Assembly: GCA_021781575.1 (NCBI GenBank)
Contig: JAJXWP010000007.1
Coordinates: forward strand, 62,001 to 126,000
Source of the DNA: Pseudomonadota bacterium
GTDB lineage: Bacteria; Pseudomonadota; Alphaproteobacteria; Rhodospirillales; Magnetospirillaceae
Length of the DNA: 64,000 bases
Reading direction: 5' to 3'
Shown here: in pieces, positions 19,148 through 28,544 of the stretch
Position numbering within the stretch: the first letter of the stretch is position 1
How the letters are laid out: each line of letters opens with the position of its first letter
The notes under the pieces: generated by a model
Databases searched by the model: none
What the model saw: only the letters and a program-made list of their open reading frames with translations
Told to the model about the DNA's origin: nothing
Program-made: the position numbers and the translations under genes

Positions 19148-22100
19148 GTGCTGTGGATCGTCCTAGTCGCATTGAGGCGCCCCTACACCTTCGTCGTGCT
19201 GGCGATTCTTATCGCCTTGTTCGGCGCGCGTGCGGCCCTGCGGATGCCGACCGACATCTTTCCCAATATCGGCATTCCCGTCGTTGCCGTGGTGTGGACC
19301 TATCACGGCCTGCTGCCCAACGATATGTCGGGCCGCGTCATCTATTACTACGAACGGACTCTGACTGCGCAGGTCGCCGATATCGCGCACATCGAATCGC
19401 AGTCGCTGTACGGTATCGGGGTGGTCAAGATCTTCTTCCACAAGAATGTCGATATCGCGACCGCCATCGCCCAGGTGACGGCGGCCTCGCAGACCGTCCT
19501 CAAGCTGCTGCCGCCCGGCATCACGCCACCGTTCGTTCTCAGCTTTAACGCTTCCAGCGTGCCGATCCTTCAGCTGACGCTGTCCAGTTCCACCCTTCCG
19601 CAGATGCAGCTCTTTGACCTGGGGCAGAACTTCATCCGCCCGCAGCTCGCCACCGTCGAGGGGGCGTCCATCCCGTCACCCTACGGTGGCAAGGTCCTGC
19701 AGGCGCAGGTCGATCTCGACCAGCACGCGCTGCAGGCTGCCAATGTCTCGGCCGATGACGTGCTCAACGCCATCTCGGCACAGAATCTCATCGTGCCGGC
19801 GGGCGACGCCAAGATCGGACTGTTCGATTGGAATGTGGCGCTCAACGCCAGCCCGATCCGGCTCGAGCGCCTCAACGACCTGCCGGTGAAGAAGGTGAAC
19901 GGCACCATCATCTATCTTCGCGACCTGGGCTATGTCCACTACGGCTTCCCGCCGCAGATCAACATCGTCCGGGTCGACGGATCGAAGGCGGTGCTGATGA
20001 CCATCCTGAAGACCGGAGCGGCGTCGACCCTCGATATCATCCGCCGGGTCAAGTCGCTGTTGCCTCGGGTGGAGAAGGGCCTGCCCAAGGGCTTGGAACT
20101 GCATGCTGTCGGCGACCAATCGCTGTTCGTGGTGGCCGCCATTCTTGGCGTGATCCGCGAAACACTGATCGCCGCCTTTCTGGTGGGGGCGATGATCCTG
20201 GTGTTCCTCGGCAGTTGGCGGTCGACGGTGGTGATCCTGACCGAGATTCCCCTGGCCATCCTGTTTTCCCTCGTCGTCCTGTCATGGGTGGGCGAGACCA
20301 TGAATTTGATGACCCTGGGCGGCCTGGCCCTGGCGGTTGGGATCCTGGTGGACGACGGGACGGTAACCATCGAGAACATCAGCCGCCATCTCGGCCAGGG
20401 CAAGCCCCTCGACGCTGCCATCCTCGACGGCAGCCGGCAGATCGTTACGCCGGCCTTCGTCACGCTGCTCTGCCTGTGCATCGTCTTCGTGCCGATGTTC
20501 CAGCTGGGCGGCGTCGCCGGCTATCTGTTCAGGCCGATGGCCGAGGCGGTTGTCTTCGCCCTGATGGGGTCCTTCATCCTGTCGCGGAGCTTGGTTCCCA
20601 CCATGGCCCGTTATCTCTTGCGCGCCGAACCACCCCAAGCCGTTGAGCGGCATGGAGGCCCGGCCGCTCGGTCAGGCAATCCATTTCGGCGATGGCAGCA
20701 AGGCTTCGAAGCGCGGTTCACCCGGGTTCGCCAGGGATATCGGGCGCTGCTCGGCCTTGCCTTGCGGCGTCCGAAGACATTCGGCGCCGGCTTTCTGGCA
20801 TCCGTTCTCTTGTCCTTCGGCCTGGCGCCGTTCCTTGGCGAGAATTTCTTCCCTGCCGTAGACGCCGGCCAGATCCTCATGCATGTGCGGGCCCAGACCG
20901 GTATGCGCATCGAGGAGACGGCGCGCCTTTGCGACCTGGTCGAACAGGATATCCGCAAGGTCATTCCGCCGGCGCAGATCAGCAATATCGTCGACAACAT
21001 CGGCCTGCCGGTCAGCGGCATCAACAGGGCCTACAGCAATACCGGCACCATCGGCCCGGAGGATGCCGACATCCTGATCTCCCTCGCCGAGGGCCATGCG
21101 CCGACCGCTTCCTACGTCAAGCGACTGCGGACCGAACTGCCTCGGCGTTTCGCCGGCACCAGCTTCGCCTTTCTGCCGGCCGATATCGTTTCGCAGATCC
21201 TCAATTTCGGTACGCCGGCGCCGATCGACGTGCAAGTCGTGGGCAGCAAGCGGAATGCCAACAGGGCCTATGCGGCCAAGCTCCTGAGGCGCCTCAGGAG
21301 CGTCCCCGGCATCGCCGATGCGCGTCTTCAGCAGGCCTTCAATTACCCGCAGATCAATGTCGACGTGGATCGTTCGCTGGCCGGCATGGTCGGCCTTACT
21401 CAGCGGGATGTGGCCGACAGCCTGCTCGTTACCTTGTCGGGCAGCGGCCAGATCCGGCCCAATTTCTGGCTCGATACGAAGAACGGAGTGTCCTACCCGA
21501 TCGTCGCTCAGACACCGCAGTATCGGATGGACAGCGCCTCCGATCTGGCCAATGTTCCGCTGACCGGCTCGGGCATGCGGACGCCCCAGTATCTTGGCGG
21601 CATTGCCCGCATAACCCCGGGGCCGAGCCCGGCCTTGGTGTCGCATTACGATGTCGAGCCGGTGGTCGACATTTTCGGCACCACGCAAGGGCGCGACCTC
21701 GGCGCCGTGGCGCGCGACATCGCCAAAGTCCTGCGTGCCACGCGGAAGGACCTGCCAGCCGGATCCTATGTGGCGGTGCGCGGCCAGGTACAGACAATGC
21801 GGCAGGCCTACGCCCAGCTGTATTTCGGCCTGGCCGGCGCGATCGTGCTGATCTATCTGGTGATCGTCGTCAATTTTCAGTCCTGGACCGATCCATTCAT
21901 CATTGTCATGGCGCTCCCCGGAGCGCTTGCCGGGATCGTCTGGATGCTGTTTCTGAGCGGCACCACTTTGTCGGTGCCGGCCCTGACGGGCGCGATCATG
22001 TGCATGGGCATCGCCACGGCCAACAGCATCCTGCTGGTCAGTTTTGCCCGCGAGCGGTTGGCCGAGGGGGCGGATGCCGCCACTGCGGCGCTCGATGCGG

Positions 22101-22342
22101 GGGTCATCCGCTTCCGTCCCGTCCTGATGACCGCCCTGGCCATGATCATCGGCATGCTGCCGATGGCGTTCGCCCTGGGCGAGGGCGGCGAGCAAAACGC
22201 GCCGCTCGGCCGCGCCGTCATCGGCGGGTTGCTGGTCGCGACCATCGCCACCCTGTTCTTCGTACCGACGGTATTCACGCTGCTGCACCGCCGGCAGACC
22301 GGCCAGGGAACCGGGGCGGCGCCACCGCCGCAGAACCTCTGA
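19148..22342 (+). CDS. RND efflux transporter, inner-membrane pump (AcrB/HAE1-like)
   Basis: A 1064-residue, full-length RND pump with two repeats of one plus five membrane helices and large periplasmic loops. In helix 4, LAVGILVDDGTVTIENI carries the adjacent Asp pair of the proton relay; GAIMCMGIATANSILLVSF is the matching helix 10. It exports compounds to a periplasmic adaptor using proton motive force. The GTG at 19148 follows GGGGGAA. The adaptor gene comes after it, which is the less common order, and no outer-membrane factor gene is in the window, so a TolC-type partner must be encoded elsewhere. Substrates are unknown. Confidence 0.92.
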   Translation: MLWIVLVALRRPYTFVVLAILIALFGARAALRMPTDIFPNIGIPVVAVVWTYHGLLPNDMSGRVIYYYERTLTAQVADIAHIESQSLYGIGVVKIFFHKNVDIATAIAQVTAASQTVLKLLPPGITPPFVLSFNASSVPILQLTLSSSTLPQMQLFDLGQNFIRPQLATVEGASIPSPYGGKVLQAQVDLDQHALQAANVSADDVLNAISAQNLIVPAGDAKIGLFDWNVALNASPIRLERLNDLPVKKVNGTIIYLRDLGYVHYGFPPQINIVRVDGSKAVLMTILKTGAASTLDIIRRVKSLLPRVEKGLPKGLELHAVGDQSLFVVAAILGVIRETLIAAFLVGAMILVFLGSWRSTVVILTEIPLAILFSLVVLSWVGETMNLMTLGGLALAVGILVDDGTVTIENISRHLGQGKPLDAAILDGSRQIVTPAFVTLLCLCIVFVPMFQLGGVAGYLFRPMAEAVVFALMGSFILSRSLVPTMARYLLRAEPPQAVERHGGPAARSGNPFRRWQQGFEARFTRVRQGYRALLGLALRRPKTFGAGFLASVLLSFGLAPFLGENFFPAVDAGQILMHVRAQTGMRIEETARLCDLVEQDIRKVIPPAQISNIVDNIGLPVSGINRAYSNTGTIGPEDADILISLAEGHAPTASYVKRLRTELPRRFAGTSFAFLPADIVSQILNFGTPAPIDVQVVGSKRNANRAYAAKLLRRLRSVPGIADARLQQAFNYPQINVDVDRSLAGMVGLTQRDVADSLLVTLSGSGQIRPNFWLDTKNGVSYPIVAQTPQYRMDSASDLANVPLTGSGMRTPQYLGGIARITPGPSPALVSHYDVEPVVDIFGTTQGRDLGAVARDIAKVLRATRKDLPAGSYVAVRGQVQTMRQAYAQLYFGLAGAIVLIYLVIVVNFQSWTDPFIIVMALPGALAGIVWMLFLSGTTLSVPALTGAIMCMGIATANSILLVSFARERLAEGADAATAALDAGVIRFRPVLMTALAMIIGMLPMAFALGEGGEQNAPLGRAVIGGLLVATIATLFFVPTVFTLLHRRQTGQGTGAAPPPQNL

Positions 22343-22357
22343 TAGCGGGGAACGAAC

Positions 22358-23614
22358 GTGACGGCGGAACGGGAAGGCGGTTCGGAAGTTCCCTCTTCGT
22401 CGCCCCGATTGCGGCGCAATCTGCGGCGGTTCGGGCTGGTCGTGGTGATTTTGGCGATTGGCGCGGCCACGGCCGGCATCGTGGACCGCCGCCGGCAGGA
22501 TGACGAGGTCAGGCGATGGACGGCGCAAGCGGCGATCCCGACCGTTACCGTCCTGCGGCCGCGGCGCGGCCCTTCGGCAACGCAACTTGTCGAACCGGGG
22601 GAAGTTCAGCCGTGGTACGAGGCGCCGATTTATGCGCGGGTCAATGGCTACCTGAAACGATGGTACTTCGACTACGGAGCGCGGGTGAAGCAGGGGGCGC
22701 TCCTCGCCGAAATCGACACACCCGATCTCGACGCGCAACTCGCCGCCGCCCAGGCCCGGCTCAACTCGGCGAAATCGGTGATCGCGGTGCGGCGGGCGCA
22801 GATGGAATTCGCCAAGACCACCTATGAACGCTGGCGAGATTCGCCCCAGGGCGTCGTCTCGGCCCAGGAGCGTGAAAGCAAGAAGGCCGATTATCGAACC
22901 GCCGTGGCCAACCTCGACGCCGCCATAGCCACCGCCAATGCCGCCCGGGGGGAGGTCGACCGGCTGGCCGCCCTGGAGGGCTTCAAGCGGATCGTCGCGC
23001 CCTTCGCCGGTATCGTGACGGCGCGGGAAACCGACATCGGCGACCTGATCAACGCCGGCGGCGGGCGCGGACCCGAACTGTTCCGTATCGCCGATACTCA
23101 CGAAATGCGAATCTTCGTGCGATTGCCCCAGCAAATGTCCGCCGGCATCCGCCCCGGCTTATCGGCCACCCTCCATTTGCCCCAATATCCCAAGCGGGTC
23201 TTCAGGGCGAGAGTCGCCACCACCGCCGACGCCATCCAAACGGCGTCGCGCACTCTGCTGGTGGAACTGCACGCCGCCAACCCCGGCGGCTTGCTGCAGG
23301 CCGGTGCCTATGCGGAAGTCCGTTTCCAGCTGCCGGCCATTCCCAATGTCCTGGTCATCCCCACCAGTACCCTGTTGTTCCGTCAAGGCGGCTTGAAGGT
23401 CGCGGTGCTGGGGGCCGGTGACAAGGTCGAACTGCGGTCCGTCGAGTTGGGTCGCAACCTCGGCGCGGACGTCGACGTTCGGGTGGGGCTCACGCCCTCC
23501 GACCAGGTCATCAACCACCCGCCGGATTCGTTGGTCGCTGGCGAAACCGTGCGGGTCGCCACCGAGCCGGGGCCCGGCGAGGACCAGCAGGCGGGTAACC
23601 CGAATTCCGAGTGA
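22358..23614 (+). CDS. RND efflux periplasmic adaptor (membrane fusion protein)
   Basis: A 418-residue adaptor. A single membrane anchor (about residues 28-45) is followed by the barrel-sandwich (PIYARVNGYLKRWYFDYGARVKQGALLAEIDTP), an alpha-hairpin rich in Ala, Arg and Glu, a second sandwich half (IVAPFAGIVTARETDIGDLI) and a beta-barrel domain. It bridges the RND pump to an outer-membrane channel. The GTG start lies 15 bp after the pump gene, so the two are co-transcribed. The 3' end converges on the cold-shock gene. Confidence 0.92.
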   Translation: MTAEREGGSEVPSSSPRLRRNLRRFGLVVVILAIGAATAGIVDRRRQDDEVRRWTAQAAIPTVTVLRPRRGPSATQLVEPGEVQPWYEAPIYARVNGYLKRWYFDYGARVKQGALLAEIDTPDLDAQLAAAQARLNSAKSVIAVRRAQMEFAKTTYERWRDSPQGVVSAQERESKKADYRTAVANLDAAIATANAARGEVDRLAALEGFKRIVAPFAGIVTARETDIGDLINAGGGRGPELFRIADTHEMRIFVRLPQQMSAGIRPGLSATLHLPQYPKRVFRARVATTADAIQTASRTLLVELHAANPGGLLQAGAYAEVRFQLPAIPNVLVIPTSTLLFRQGGLKVAVLGAGDKVELRSVELGRNLGADVDVRVGLTPSDQVINHPPDSLVAGETVRVATEPGPGEDQQAGNPNSE

Positions 23615-23636
23615 ACCCGGCCGATCCTTTGCTGAT

Positions 23637-23843
23637 CTACAGCAGATGGAGGTCCACGGCCTCCATCTTGCCGGATCGTCCGGGCTGGAGTTCGAAGCTG
23701 ACCTTCTTCCCCTCGGGCAGGGTGGCGAGGCCGGCGCGCTGCACCGCCGAGACGTGAACGAAAACATCGGCCGATCCGTCATCGGGCTCGATGAACCCAT
23801 AACCCTTCGTGGCGTTGAACCATTTCACGGTGCCGATAGACAT
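23637..23843 (-). CDS. Cold-shock domain protein
   Basis: A 68-residue single cold-shock domain starting [23 protein letters not shown]-1 (KGYGFI) and RNP-2 (VFVHV) are intact, so it should bind single-stranded RNA or DNA and act as an RNA chaperone. GAGGA lies seven bases before the ATG. The domain is preceded by a roughly 190-bp untranslated stretch with several hairpins, as is common for cold-shock mRNAs. It stands alone, convergent with the efflux operon. Confidence 0.95.
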   Translation of the reverse strand: MSIGTVKWFNATKGYGFIEPDDGSADVFVHVSAVQRAGLATLPEGKKVSFELQPGRSGKMEAVDLHLL

Positions 23844-23896
23844 TTCAATTCCTCGAAGTCGTGGTGACAATAAGACGGACGAATCCTTAAATCTTT

Positions 23897-23989
23897 GAGT
23901 GGGGAGAGCGTCCCGCTCGCCACTCGGCGAAGCCAAAACACAAGCATTTCCGCCGCTGACAGCGTCGGAGGCGGGCGGGGGAGCCCGCC
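23897..23989. terminator. Hairpin cluster between the CBS gene and the cold-shock gene
   Basis: Two stem-loops are visible. GGCGGGC at 23970-23976 pairs with GCCCGCC at 23983-23989 around a 6-base loop. GAGTGG at 23897-23902 pairs with CCACTC at 23920-23925 and encloses a GAGCG/CGCTC stem. On the minus strand the first could end the CBS operon and the second could fold in the cold-shock 5' leader. No U-tract follows, so intrinsic termination is uncertain. Confidence 0.4.
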
Positions 23990-24031
23990 CCACTCGTCCG
24001 GGAACCAATAGTGCTCTGATGTCTGGGCAAT

Positions 24032-24514
24032 TCAGCCGGTCAGCAGCCCTTTCGCCATGGCGCAGACCAAGTCGGCCCGGCTGACGATACCGACGACGTG
24101 ACCGTCCGCTACGACCGGAACACGCTTGATGCGGTGCTCGCAGAGGAGTCTGGCTATCTCCGAGACCGGGGTCGTCTCGTCGATCGTAACGACCGGCGCC
24201 GACATCATCTGCTGTGCCGTCTGCCGTTTTGGCGCAATGCTGGCCAGGAACTCGGCACTCAGCGCCTCGCCTTCGGCCAGTTGCGCCAGCCACCAGTCCC
24301 GCCGGGCATCAGTCTGGGGCGGGCGCGATCCGATGAGGTCACCCTCGCTCACCATGCCCACCAGCTTGCCGGCAAGGTCGATGACCGGCGCCGCGCTTAT
24401 CCGGTTGTCCACCAGGGTCCTGGCGATTTCGTGGACCGGCGTGTCGGGCCGCACCGAAACGACCCGCCTCCTCATCACGTCTTTGGCCTGCATGGTTCTT
24501 GCCTTGTCGCTCAT
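24032..24514 (-). CDS. CBS-domain pair protein
   Basis: A protein of about 160 residues made almost only of two CBS domains: [24 protein letters not shown], then [22 protein letters not shown]. Between them lies a helical insert of about 45 residues. Such Bateman modules bind adenosine nucleotides and regulate partner proteins. Starts at 24514, 24493 (ATG) or 24535 (TTG) are possible; none has a strong ribosome binding site. It is about 110 bp after the DUF4396 gene on the same strand and is probably the last gene of the TPP-enzyme operon. Confidence 0.85.
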   Translation of the reverse strand: MSDKARTMQAKDVMRRRVVSVRPDTPVHEIARTLVDNRISAAPVIDLAGKLVGMVSEGDLIGSRPPQTDARRDWWLAQLAEGEALSAEFLASIAPKRQTAQQMMSAPVVTIDETTPVSEIARLLCEHRIKRVPVVADGHVVGIVSRADLVCAMAKGLLTG

Positions 24515-24626
24515 GACGACATTGATCTTCGGCAAAATGATCCTTGCAGGCGTTGATCCAGGTTAATGTCGGCGATCCGTTTGGCTCCCCGATACCGCCC
24601 GTCGTGACGGCGGGAGAAGAAGGCAA

Positions 24627-25361
24627 CTACATTGCTTCCTTGATGCCGCGGCGGATCAGCCACCAGTTGACCGGGTAAGACGTCACAAAACCGAACAGCA
24701 TCGCGATCTGCATCATGAACCAGAATTCGACGCTGCCGGGTTCCAGCCTCGTCTTGAAGAAATCACGAAAGACAAGGAAATAGGCGGTGGCCATGAATCC
24801 GTACATGCCGATTTGCCAGGCCGTCAGAGACAGCGTATCTGCCTTCACCGCCGCGACGATTCCTTTGCCGAAGGACAGCCCTTTCATCGGGGCGATGGTG
24901 AAGTACTGAAAGATGATACCGAACGCATAGGCGAACAGGTAGTCGACGACCCAGGCGGCGAAAATCCGGTCGTCGAATATCTTCTGCCATCCGAAGACGA
25001 CGGCGATCGAAGGCACTGCGAAGACCAGCCATTCCGCGCAGATGTCACCCAGCGTGCAACCCGCGCCGCAGTGAAGCGTACCGTTCGCCACCATCACCCG
25101 GAACGGCGTCAGATGCTTGTTCGGCGGCACCTGGTGTCGCTGCATGGCCGCTTGCACCTGCTGATGACTGGCCAGCCGGCCGTAGGCAAAGTATTGCCAA
25201 AGGGTCCACACGGTCCCGAACAGTGCGGTAACCGGCCAAACGGCGTTCATAATGGTCATGTGCTGGCGATGGCGCACCAAGTCGCCGGCGATGGCCAGGG
25301 CGCAGACCAAGCCGAGGAGGAGATAGGCGATGGACAGGTCGTGCAGCCAAGCGGGGATCAT
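24627..25361 (-). CDS. DUF4396 multi-pass membrane protein
   Basis: A 244-residue membrane protein with about six hydrophobic helices. The sequence HCGAGCTLGDICAEW and the following helices are typical of the DUF4396 family, whose function is not established. The two nearby Cys and the conserved Asp-Glu of that loop could bind a metal or cofactor. It starts 30 bp after the GlcD-GlcF-like fusion and lies in the same operon, so a link to membrane electron transfer is possible but unproven. Confidence 0.82.
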   Translation of the reverse strand: MIPAWLHDLSIAYLLLGLVCALAIAGDLVRHRQHMTIMNAVWPVTALFGTVWTLWQYFAYGRLASHQQVQAAMQRHQVPPNKHLTPFRVMVANGTLHCGAGCTLGDICAEWLVFAVPSIAVVFGWQKIFDDRIFAAWVVDYLFAYAFGIIFQYFTIAPMKGLSFGKGIVAAVKADTLSLTAWQIGMYGFMATAYFLVFRDFFKTRLEPGSVEFWFMMQIAMLFGFVTSYPVNWWLIRRGIKEAM

Positions 25362-25391
25362 ACTGGGTGAACTCGGCGGCGACGGTTGCCC

Positions 25392-28300
25392 TCAACCGCC
25401 CCGGCCAATGGAACGGCCGTCGCTTCGCACCACCGAATTCGCCAACAGCGATCCGAGGACCATTCCGGCGCCGAGGCCGAAGGCGATGACGGCGGCGGCC
25501 TGCCCCAAAGACGCGGCGACCTTCGCCGGCCGGGCCGGCGCGCCCATCCTGACCAGCCCCTCCTGTTGCAGCGCCATGCGGATCACTTCGGCGACATGCA
25601 CGGCCCGCCGGTTGGTGCATTGGGCGATCTGCTCGCGGCAACTGAAGCCGTCGGCGACGATCAGCGTCGCGTTATTCGCCTCGCGTACCGCGGGAAGCAA
25701 TACCCGCTCGCCGCATTTGACCGAAATGTCGTAATGTTGGGCCTCAAAGCCGAACGGACCGGCCATGCCGCAGCAGCCGGCGTTGAGATCGGCGAATTCC
25801 ACTCCCAGCTTCGACAGAAGCTTGTTCTCGGCTTCCTTGCCCATCACCGCGTGATGGTTGCAGTGGAAATGAACCAGCGCCTTGCGGGCCAGTCTCGGCG
25901 GCTCATAATCCTCTTTGACCAGGAATTCGCTGAGCAGGTAGGTCTGCTTGCTGAGCCGCCGGGCGTCCTGGTCCTGCGGGAAAAGGTTGATCAACTCGTC
26001 GCGGAAGGCGGCGACGCAACTCGGCTCCGTGCCGACCACCGGGATACCGGCGCGCAGGTATGGGCGCAACGTATCGAGAGTCTGGCGCCAGAGAATCTTG
26101 GCCCGGTCGACCATGCCGATGGCATAGAGCGGCCGGCCGCAGCATAGCGGCCGCGACGGCATCTCCACCTGGTATCCGGCCGCCTCGAGAACTTCCACCG
26201 CGGCCATGCCTGGCTCCGGCGTAAGGTAATTGGTGAACGTGTCCGGCCACAGCAAGACCCGCCCCTTGAACCTCGAAGGCGCCGCGCCGCCTCGCGACCA
26301 CAACGTCCGGCCGTCGCTGTTCGCCCGCTGGGCGAACCAAGCCTTCAGGGTCGGCGAGGCGAAGGACGGAATCGAGCGCTCGGGCGCAATTCCGCCAAGG
26401 CTCTTGAGGATTCCGGCGAAGGGTTCGGTCCGGGTGAAGAAATTGGCCACCGCCGGCAGGTGCGAGGCGAGCCGGGCCCACCAATAGATCAGGCCCATGC
26501 TGTACATGTGCCTCGGCCGCAGCCGGCCCTCGTAGTAATGGGCCATGAATTCGGCCTTGTAGGTGGCCATGTCGACATTGACCGGGCAGTCGCTCTTGCA
26601 GCCCTTGCAGGCCAGGCAGAGATCGAGCGCCTCGTGCACCGCATCGCTGCGCCAGCCATCCTTGATCACCCCTCCATGGAGCATTTCGAAAAGGTTGCGG
26701 ACCCGCCCCCGGGTCGTATCCTCTTCCTCGCCCGTCGCCATGAAGCTGGGGCACATCACCTGTCCGTCGTGTTTGCGGCAGTTGCCGACGCCGACGCACC
26801 GCAGGACCGCCCGGGGGAAGCTGCCGCCGTCTTCCGGATAAGCGAAATAGGTGTCGAGCTTCGGCGGGCGGTAGCCCGGTCCGATGCGCAGATGCGAAGT
26901 GATGGGGTAGGGGTCGACCACCTTGCCGGGGTTCATCCAGCCTTGGGGGTCCCAGATCCGCTTGAATTCCCGAAAGGCTTGAACGAGCTCCTCGCCGAAC
27001 ATTTTCGGCAGCAGGGCGGCGCGAGCCTGGCCGTCGCCGTGTTCGCCGGAAAATGATCCGCCATAACGGACGACGAGGTCGGCGGAATCGTCGAGGAACG
27101 AGCGCCAAGTCTTCACTCCGTCTTCGGTACGGATATCGAAACTGACGCGGCAGTGGATGCAGCCCTGGCCGAAATGGCCGTAAACCGCCGCTTCGTAGCC
27201 GTAGCGGTGGAACAGCGCGCGAAGGTCGCGTAGATATTCGCCCACCCGCTCGGGCGGCACCGCCGAATCCTCCCAGCCCGGCCAGTTATCATGGCGCCCG
27301 GGCACGAAGGCGGTGGCGCCGAGACCGCCTTCGCGGATCTTCCAGATCTTCTCCTGCTCCTCCGGGCTGGTCAGCAGATGCATGGTGGGCGCCCCTTGCT
27401 TGCCCTCGAGCGCCGCCATCAGTTGGCGGGCCCGTTCGGCCGCCTGGTCCTGCGTATCGGCGCCGAATTCGGCAAGGAGCCAGCCGGCGCCCTGCGGCAG
27501 CAGCTTGAAATCCTCGAGATGCCTGCCCTTGCGCCGCATGTTGTCGACCAGGCGGGAGTCGATCGCCTCGAGCCCCACCGGCTTGCTTTCCATGACTTCG
27601 GCCACATGATCGCCGGTGGTGTAAATATCGGGATAGCCGAGCAGCAGGAGGACGCGCGCCGGGGGACTGGGAATCAGGCCGACCTTGGCCTCGAGCACGG
27701 TGACGCAGGTGCCTTCGGTCCCGACCAGGGCGCGCGCGACGTTGAAGCCCTGCTCGGGCAACAACTGTGGCAGGTTGTAGCCGGAGACACGCCTCGGGAT
27801 CTTGGGATATCGCTGGCGGATGAGTTCGGCGTATTTGTCCCGCAGGGCCTGCAACCCGGCGTAGATTTGGCCCCGCCGCCCGCCTTCGCCGATGATCCGG
27901 GCCAGTTCCTCTTCGCTGGTCGGACCGACGCGCAAGCGCAGCCCGTCATAGGTCAGCACGTCCAACTCGTGGATGTTGTCCTCGGTGCGGCCCGATCCGG
28001 CGCCCAAGGTCTGGGCCAGCACGGAATGCACGCCGCAGGAATTGTTGCCGATCATGCCGCCGATGGTGGCATAGGCGTGGGTCGAGGTATCGAACGCCAC
28101 GGTCAGCCCGTGCCGTTCGGCCCGTTTGCGAACGTCATCGAAGACGGCGCCGGGCTGCACGCGCACCGTTCCCTCGTTCCAATCGAAACCGAGGATGCGG
28201 TTGACGTATTTCGAGCCGTCGATGACCACCGCGACGTTGCAGGTCTCGCCCGACAGGCTGGTCCCGCAGCCTCGGGGCAGGATAGGGGCGCCATGCTCGC

Positions 28301-28514
28301 GGCAGACCGCCACCGTCTCGATCACATCGTCGATATCCTGCGGAATCACCACGCCGATGGGGACCTGGCGATAATTCGACGCATCGGTGGAATAAAGGGC
28401 GCGGTCTTCGGCGCGGAAGCGAACCTCGCCGCGGACCCGCCGCTCGAGGTCGGCGGCGAGGGATGCGACCGTGTGCCGGGAGAGATGGGGCTCCCTCATG
28501 CTGATCTCGTTCAA
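25392..28514 (-). CDS. GlcD-GlcF-like fusion: FAD-linked dehydrogenase with Fe-S and CCG domains
   Basis: A 1040-residue fusion. The N-terminal FAD-binding domain (PRGCGTSLSGETCN and IGGMIGNNSCG) is followed by an FAD-oxidase C domain. A ferredoxin part has one divergent cluster region (CVGVGNCRKH...MCP) and one classic CxxCxxCxxxCP (CLACKGCKSDCPV). Two Cys-rich CCG segments (PLCCGRP, GCCGMAGPFG) follow, and a C-terminal membrane helix (about 1008-1028). Relatives oxidise D-lactate, glycolate or other 2-hydroxy acids and pass electrons to quinone. The TTG at 28514 is supported by GGAGG eight bases upstream. The C-terminal anchor suggests membrane attachment. The neighbours suggest a sugar-acid or 2-keto-acid substrate. 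Confidence 0.88.
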   Translation of the reverse strand: MNEISMREPHLSRHTVASLAADLERRVRGEVRFRAEDRALYSTDASNYRQVPIGVVIPQDIDDVIETVAVCREHGAPILPRGCGTSLSGETCNVAVVIDGSKYVNRILGFDWNEGTVRVQPGAVFDDVRKRAERHGLTVAFDTSTHAYATIGGMIGNNSCGVHSVLAQTLGAGSGRTEDNIHELDVLTYDGLRLRVGPTSEEELARIIGEGGRRGQIYAGLQALRDKYAELIRQRYPKIPRRVSGYNLPQLLPEQGFNVARALVGTEGTCVTVLEAKVGLIPSPPARVLLLLGYPDIYTTGDHVAEVMESKPVGLEAIDSRLVDNMRRKGRHLEDFKLLPQGAGWLLAEFGADTQDQAAERARQLMAALEGKQGAPTMHLLTSPEEQEKIWKIREGGLGATAFVPGRHDNWPGWEDSAVPPERVGEYLRDLRALFHRYGYEAAVYGHFGQGCIHCRVSFDIRTEDGVKTWRSFLDDSADLVVRYGGSFSGEHGDGQARAALLPKMFGEELVQAFREFKRIWDPQGWMNPGKVVDPYPITSHLRIGPGYRPPKLDTYFAYPEDGGSFPRAVLRCVGVGNCRKHDGQVMCPSFMATGEEEDTTRGRVRNLFEMLHGGVIKDGWRSDAVHEALDLCLACKGCKSDCPVNVDMATYKAEFMAHYYEGRLRPRHMYSMGLIYWWARLASHLPAVANFFTRTEPFAGILKSLGGIAPERSIPSFASPTLKAWFAQRANSDGRTLWSRGGAAPSRFKGRVLLWPDTFTNYLTPEPGMAAVEVLEAAGYQVEMPSRPLCCGRPLYAIGMVDRAKILWRQTLDTLRPYLRAGIPVVGTEPSCVAAFRDELINLFPQDQDARRLSKQTYLLSEFLVKEDYEPPRLARKALVHFHCNHHAVMGKEAENKLLSKLGVEFADLNAGCCGMAGPFGFEAQHYDISVKCGERVLLPAVREANNATLIVADGFSCREQIAQCTNRRAVHVAEVIRMALQQEGLVRMGAPARPAKVAASLGQAAAVIAFGLGAGMVLGSLLANSVVRSDGRSIGRGG

Positions 28515-28544
28515 TGTCCTGTCCTCCTATCCCACGGGGCATGA

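Noticed and set aside
20672-23134. Long minus-strand open frame antisense to the RND pump and adaptor
   Set aside because: It follows the third-position G+C bias of the pump genes, has no recognisable domain, and both opposite-strand genes are full-length and conserved.
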